Positions 61,362 to 64,000 of a stretch of DNA of 64,000 bases are shown piece by piece; within the stretch, counting starts at the first letter, position 1, and each line of letters starts with the position of its first letter. The stretch covers positions 1 through 64,000 of the forward strand of contig CASENE010000023.1 in assembly GCA_949289265.1 (NCBI GenBank), read 5' to 3'. The notes beneath the pieces are model-generated. The model was not told the DNA's origin, did no database searches, and saw only the letters and a program-made list of their open reading frames with translations. The position numbers and the translations under genes were made by a program. The DNA is from an uncultured Bacteroides sp. (lineage in GTDB: Bacteria > Bacteroidota > Bacteroidia > Bacteroidales > Bacteroidaceae).

Positions 61362-62702
61362 GTGAAAATCATCATCGCCGGTGCCGGTGCGGTCGGCACC
61401 CATTTGGCAAAATTGTTATCGCGCGAAAAGCAGAACATCACCTTGATGGACGATAATGAGGAGAGGCTTAGCGCGCTCAGTTCCAACTTCGACCTGATGA
61501 CCATCGTAGCTTCGCCCACTTCCATCAAAGGCCTGGAAGAGGTGGGGACGAAGGATGCAGACCTTTTCATCGCCGTCACGCCGGACGAAAGCCGCAACAT
61601 GACCGCCTGCATGCTGGCCAGCAACCTGGGCGCCAAGAAAACGGTGGCCCGCATAGACAACTACGAGTACCTGCTGCCGCGCAACAAAGAGTTTTTCCAC
61701 AAACTGGGCGTGGACTCGCTCATCTATCCCGAAATGCTGGCCGCCAAGGAAATCGTGTCGTCCATCCGCATGAGTTGGGTGCGCCAGTGGTGGGAGTTCT
61801 ATGGCGGCGCCCTCATCCTGATAGGCACCAAGATGCGCGAAAAGGCGGAAATCCTCGACGTGCCGCTGCACCAGCTGGGCGGCCCTAACCTGCCCTACCA
61901 CGTGGTGGCCATCAAGCGGGGCAACGAGACTCTGATACCCCGTGGCGACGACGCCATCCGCCTGAACGACATCGTCTATTTCACCACCACCCGCAAGTAC
62001 CTGCCCTATGTTCGGAAAATCACCGGCAAGGAGGATTATGTGGACGTGCGCAACGTGATGATCATGGGGGGCAGCCGTATCGCCGTACGCACCGCCCAAT
62101 ATGTGCCGGACTACATGCAGGTGAAGATTGTGGACAACGACCTGAACCGCTGCAACCGCCTGACCGAACTGCTGGACGACAAAACCATGATTATCAACGG
62201 AGACGGGCGCGACATGGACTTGCTGGTGGAAGAGGGCCTGAAAAACACGGAAGCCTTTGTGGCCTTGACCGGAAATTCGGAAACCAATATCCTGGCCTGC
62301 CTGGCCGCCAAGCGCATGGGGGTGAGCAAGACGGTGGCCGAAGTGGAAAACATCGACTACATCGGCATGGCCGAAAGCCTGGACATCGGTTCGGTCATCA
62401 ACAAGAAAATGATTACCGCCAGCCACATCTACCAGATGATGCTGGATGCCGACGTGAGCAACGTGAAATGCCTGACTTTCGCCAATGCCGACGTGGCAGA
62501 ATTCACCGTCAAGGAAGGCTCGCTCATCACGAAACACCCCGTCAAAGACCTGGGATTTCCCAAAGGAGTGACCATCGGAGGCCTCATCCGCAACGGGGAA
62601 GGCGTCGTGGTGATGGGTAACACACTGATACAACCGGGCGACCACGTAGTGGTTTTCTGCCTGAGCATGATGATCAAGAAGATAGAAAAGTTTTTTAATT
62701 AA
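61362..62702 (+). CDS. trkA: Trk potassium uptake regulator TrkA
   Basis: TrkA is the cytoplasmic NAD(H)-binding subunit that gates the TrkH channel. The 446-residue protein has two tandem RCK units. Each starts with a Rossmann glycine motif (IIIAGAGAVGTHLAKLL at the start, MIMGGSRIAVRTAQYV near residue 230) and ends in a TrkA_C-type domain. The start codon is GTG, 7 nt after dxs. The usual partner trkH does not follow; the next genes are nuoA and nuoB. The channel subunit must be elsewhere, or the protein serves another transporter. Confidence 0.93.
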   Translation: MKIIIAGAGAVGTHLAKLLSREKQNITLMDDNEERLSALSSNFDLMTIVASPTSIKGLEEVGTKDADLFIAVTPDESRNMTACMLASNLGAKKTVARIDNYEYLLPRNKEFFHKLGVDSLIYPEMLAAKEIVSSIRMSWVRQWWEFYGGALILIGTKMREKAEILDVPLHQLGGPNLPYHVVAIKRGNETLIPRGDDAIRLNDIVYFTTTRKYLPYVRKITGKEDYVDVRNVMIMGGSRIAVRTAQYVPDYMQVKIVDNDLNRCNRLTELLDDKTMIINGDGRDMDLLVEEGLKNTEAFVALTGNSETNILACLAAKRMGVSKTVAEVENIDYIGMAESLDIGSVINKKMITASHIYQMMLDADVSNVKCLTFANADVAEFTVKEGSLITKHPVKDLGFPKGVTIGGLIRNGEGVVVMGNTLIQPGDHVVVFCLSMMIKKIEKFFN

Positions 62703-62767
62703 GGCAAAAAAGTGTAAAAATGCAAAGTTTTGTTATTTCGAGATAGCAAACCGAGACGCAGAAGTTG

Positions 62768-62775
62768 TATCTTTG
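62768..62775 (+). promoter_or_regulatory. Promoter -7 box of the nuo operon
   Basis: TATCTTTG at 62768-62775 is a perfect match, about 60 bp upstream of nuoA. No TTG lies at 20 bp. Confidence 0.55.
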
Positions 62776-62834
62776 CAGCTTGAAATTATGCATCTGTAAC
62801 ACATTATATATATGTACAAAAATCTGATAGGTTT

Positions 62835-63185
62835 ATGAATTTTACTTTATTAGTAACCGTCGTGCTGACGGCCCTCATCTTTGTGGGGCTTGTCGTCGTG
62901 ATTGCCAATGCAATCGCGCCGCGCTCGTACAATCCGCAAAAGATGGAGCCTTACGAGTGTGGTATCCCTACACGTGGCAAAACATGGATGCAATTCCACG
63001 TGGGCTACTACTTGTTTGCCATTCTGTTCCTGATGTTCGAGGTTGAAACCGTATTCCTGTTTCCGTGGGCGGTCATCACCCGTGAGTTGGGAGTTGCCGG
63101 ATTGTGCAGTGTGTTGTTTTTCTTGTTTATCTTAGTTCTGGGTCTTGCATACGCCTGGAAGAAAGGAGCATTGGAATGGAAGTAA
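62835..63185 (+). CDS. nuoA: NADH-quinone oxidoreductase subunit A
   Basis: NuoA is a small membrane subunit of respiratory complex I. The 116-residue protein has three transmembrane helices ([59 protein letters not shown]). The conserved YECGIP with [19 protein letters not shown] is diagnostic. Its stop overlaps the nuoB start by 10 nt. It begins the complex I operon, which continues past the right edge. Confidence 0.94.
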   Translation: MNFTLLVTVVLTALIFVGLVVVIANAIAPRSYNPQKMEPYECGIPTRGKTWMQFHVGYYLFAILFLMFEVETVFLFPWAVITRELGVAGLCSVLFFLFILVLGLAYAWKKGALEWK

Positions 63186-63763
63186 CAAAAAGACCCAAAA
63201 TCAAGTCTATCCCCTACGAAGAGTTTCAGGACAACGAAACCCTGGAGAAACTCATACAAGAGTTGAATGCCGGCGGCGCCAATGTCATGGTGGGCGCCTT
63301 GGACGACCTCATCGACTGGGGACGCAGCAACTCGCTCTGGCCTCTGACATTTGCCACAAGCTGCTGCGGCATCGAGTTCATGGCCGTGGCTGCTGCACGC
63401 TATGACATGGCACGTTTCGGTTTCGAGGTAACCCGCAACAGCCCCCGACAGGCTGACGTCATTCTGGTGAACGGCACCATCACCTACAAAATGGCCCCCG
63501 TGCTGAAGCGTCTGTACGACCAGATGGCCGACCCGAAATATGTGGTAGCCGTGGGCGGATGCGCCGTGAGCGGCGGACCTTTCAGAAAATCCTACCACGT
63601 CGTACAGGGTGTAGACCAGATACTTCCGGTAGACGTATATGTGCCCGGCTGCCCCCCGCGTCCAGAGGCTTTTCTGTATGGCATGATGCAATTGCAGCGC
63701 AAAGTCAAGATTGAAAAGTTTTTCGGAGGAGTTAACAGAAAAGAAAAGGAAACAGAAGAATAA
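63176..63763 (+). CDS. nuoB: NADH-quinone oxidoreductase subunit B
   Basis: NuoB carries the terminal N2 iron-sulfur cluster at the quinone site. The 195-residue protein has the N2 ligands: tandem cysteines in [10 protein letters not shown] (near residue 61), [11 protein letters not shown] and [10 protein letters not shown]. The start is set at the ATG at 63176, giving [10 protein letters not shown]. An upstream reading of 24 residues would overlap nuoA strongly and is not conserved in type. Confidence 0.95.
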   Translation: MEVTKRPKIKSIPYEEFQDNETLEKLIQELNAGGANVMVGALDDLIDWGRSNSLWPLTFATSCCGIEFMAVAAARYDMARFGFEVTRNSPRQADVILVNGTITYKMAPVLKRLYDQMADPKYVVAVGGCAVSGGPFRKSYHVVQGVDQILPVDVYVPGCPPRPEAFLYGMMQLQRKVKIEKFFGGVNRKEKETEE

Positions 63764-63766
63764 GAT

Positions 63767-64000
63767 ATGGAAAATACAATATATGTAAAGCCGGAAGACC
63801 TGCACAGCACCATGCTGCGTTTGCGCCAGGAGAAGCAAATGGATTTTCTGAGAAGCCTGACGGGCATGGACTGGGGAGTCCCCGATGAAAAAGACGCGGA
63901 AGGCACCCTGCGAGGCTTGGGAGTGGTTTACCACCTGGAATCGACCACAACCGGCGAGAGAATGGTGGTCAAGACATCCACGCTGAATCGCGAACATCCC
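63767..64000 (+). CDS. NADH-quinone oxidoreductase subunit C (or NuoCD), partial
   Basis: The last 78 codons of the window begin an open reading frame 3 nt after nuoB: MENTIYVKPEDLHSTMLRLR, then LTGMDWGVPD and a LGVVYHLESTTTGERMVVKT segment. This matches the start of the 30-kDa subunit NuoC (or fused NuoCD), as expected from operon order. It has no stop in the window; the right edge cuts it. Whether it is fused to NuoD cannot be seen. Confidence 0.8.
   Translation, partial: MENTIYVKPEDLHSTMLRLRQEKQMDFLRSLTGMDWGVPDEKDAEGTLRGLGVVYHLESTTTGERMVVKTSTLNREHP

Overview
The window is chromosomal DNA of a GC-rich member of the order Bacteroidales, most likely Bacteroidaceae (Bacteroides/Phocaeicola-like). 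Three things point there. Almost every gene start is preceded by the Bacteroidetes promoter (-7 TAnnTTTG, with a -33 TTG/TTTG about 19-22 bp upstream). Many genes are lineage markers: the MurF-Alr fusion, GSCFA, DUF3822, DUF4301, DUF3575/DUF5119/fimbrillin lipoproteins, a PyrB+PyrI pair and a GH13_8-type branching enzyme. Several intergenic spaces hold tandem short-repeat arrays. I see no rRNA, tRNA, insertion sequence, integrase, prophage or CRISPR array.

Layout. 0.7-10 kb: branching enzyme, replicative helicase DnaB, a secreted 14-repeat MORN protein, then a leftward operon of a class A penicillin-binding protein, FolK and an M16-like protein without the zinc motif. 10-17 kb: pyrB-pyrI, flavin reductase-like and beta-barrel proteins, glyA, a serine beta-lactamase-like protein and ispE. 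17-20 kb (leftward): purT and a DUF4301 protein. 20-28 kb: a surface-structure locus, with a membrane-spanning TPR/AraC regulator followed by two fimbrillin-like lipoproteins carrying BspA-type leucine-rich repeats, DUF3575, DUF5119 and a fimbrillin. 28-36 kb: cardiolipin synthase, rsmD, DUF3822, a pseudopilin-like protein, a RecD-like helicase, nagB, a flavodiiron protein and a radical SAM protein. 37-45 kb: a DPP-IV-like peptidase overlapping lipA, an unknown membrane protein overlapping an RsmI-like gene tail to tail, fabI and a phosphatase on head-to-head promoters, and a GNAT-VOC fusion. 45-53 kb (leftward): tatA-tatC and a RecB-nuclease/SF1-helicase fusion, then GSCFA and murF-alr. 53-59 kb (leftward): a type I restriction-modification operon hsdM-hsdS with hsdR. 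59-64 kb: dxs, trkA and the start of a complex I operon (nuoA, nuoB, nuoC or nuoCD cut by the window edge).

The most interesting signals are mostly non-coding. At 44762-44870 a complete leftward small-RNA unit (promoter, about 68-nt body, intrinsic terminator) lies antisense to a leader that looks like a susC leader, but no susC is present. Two families of dispersed tandem-repeat elements (22-bp units at about 10.3, 28.0 and 36.6 kb; 11-bp units at about 0.4 and 59.2 kb) each lie upstream of a gene promoter in a consistent orientation. A 21-bp-spaced direct repeat in front of the fimbrillin-like operon looks like the operator of the neighbouring AraC-type regulator. Among proteins, DnaB ends in a tail resembling the SSB C-terminal tip, and the Tat-linked helicase carries an intact RecB-type nuclease active site.

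All assignments come from reading motifs, lengths and context. No database search was run.
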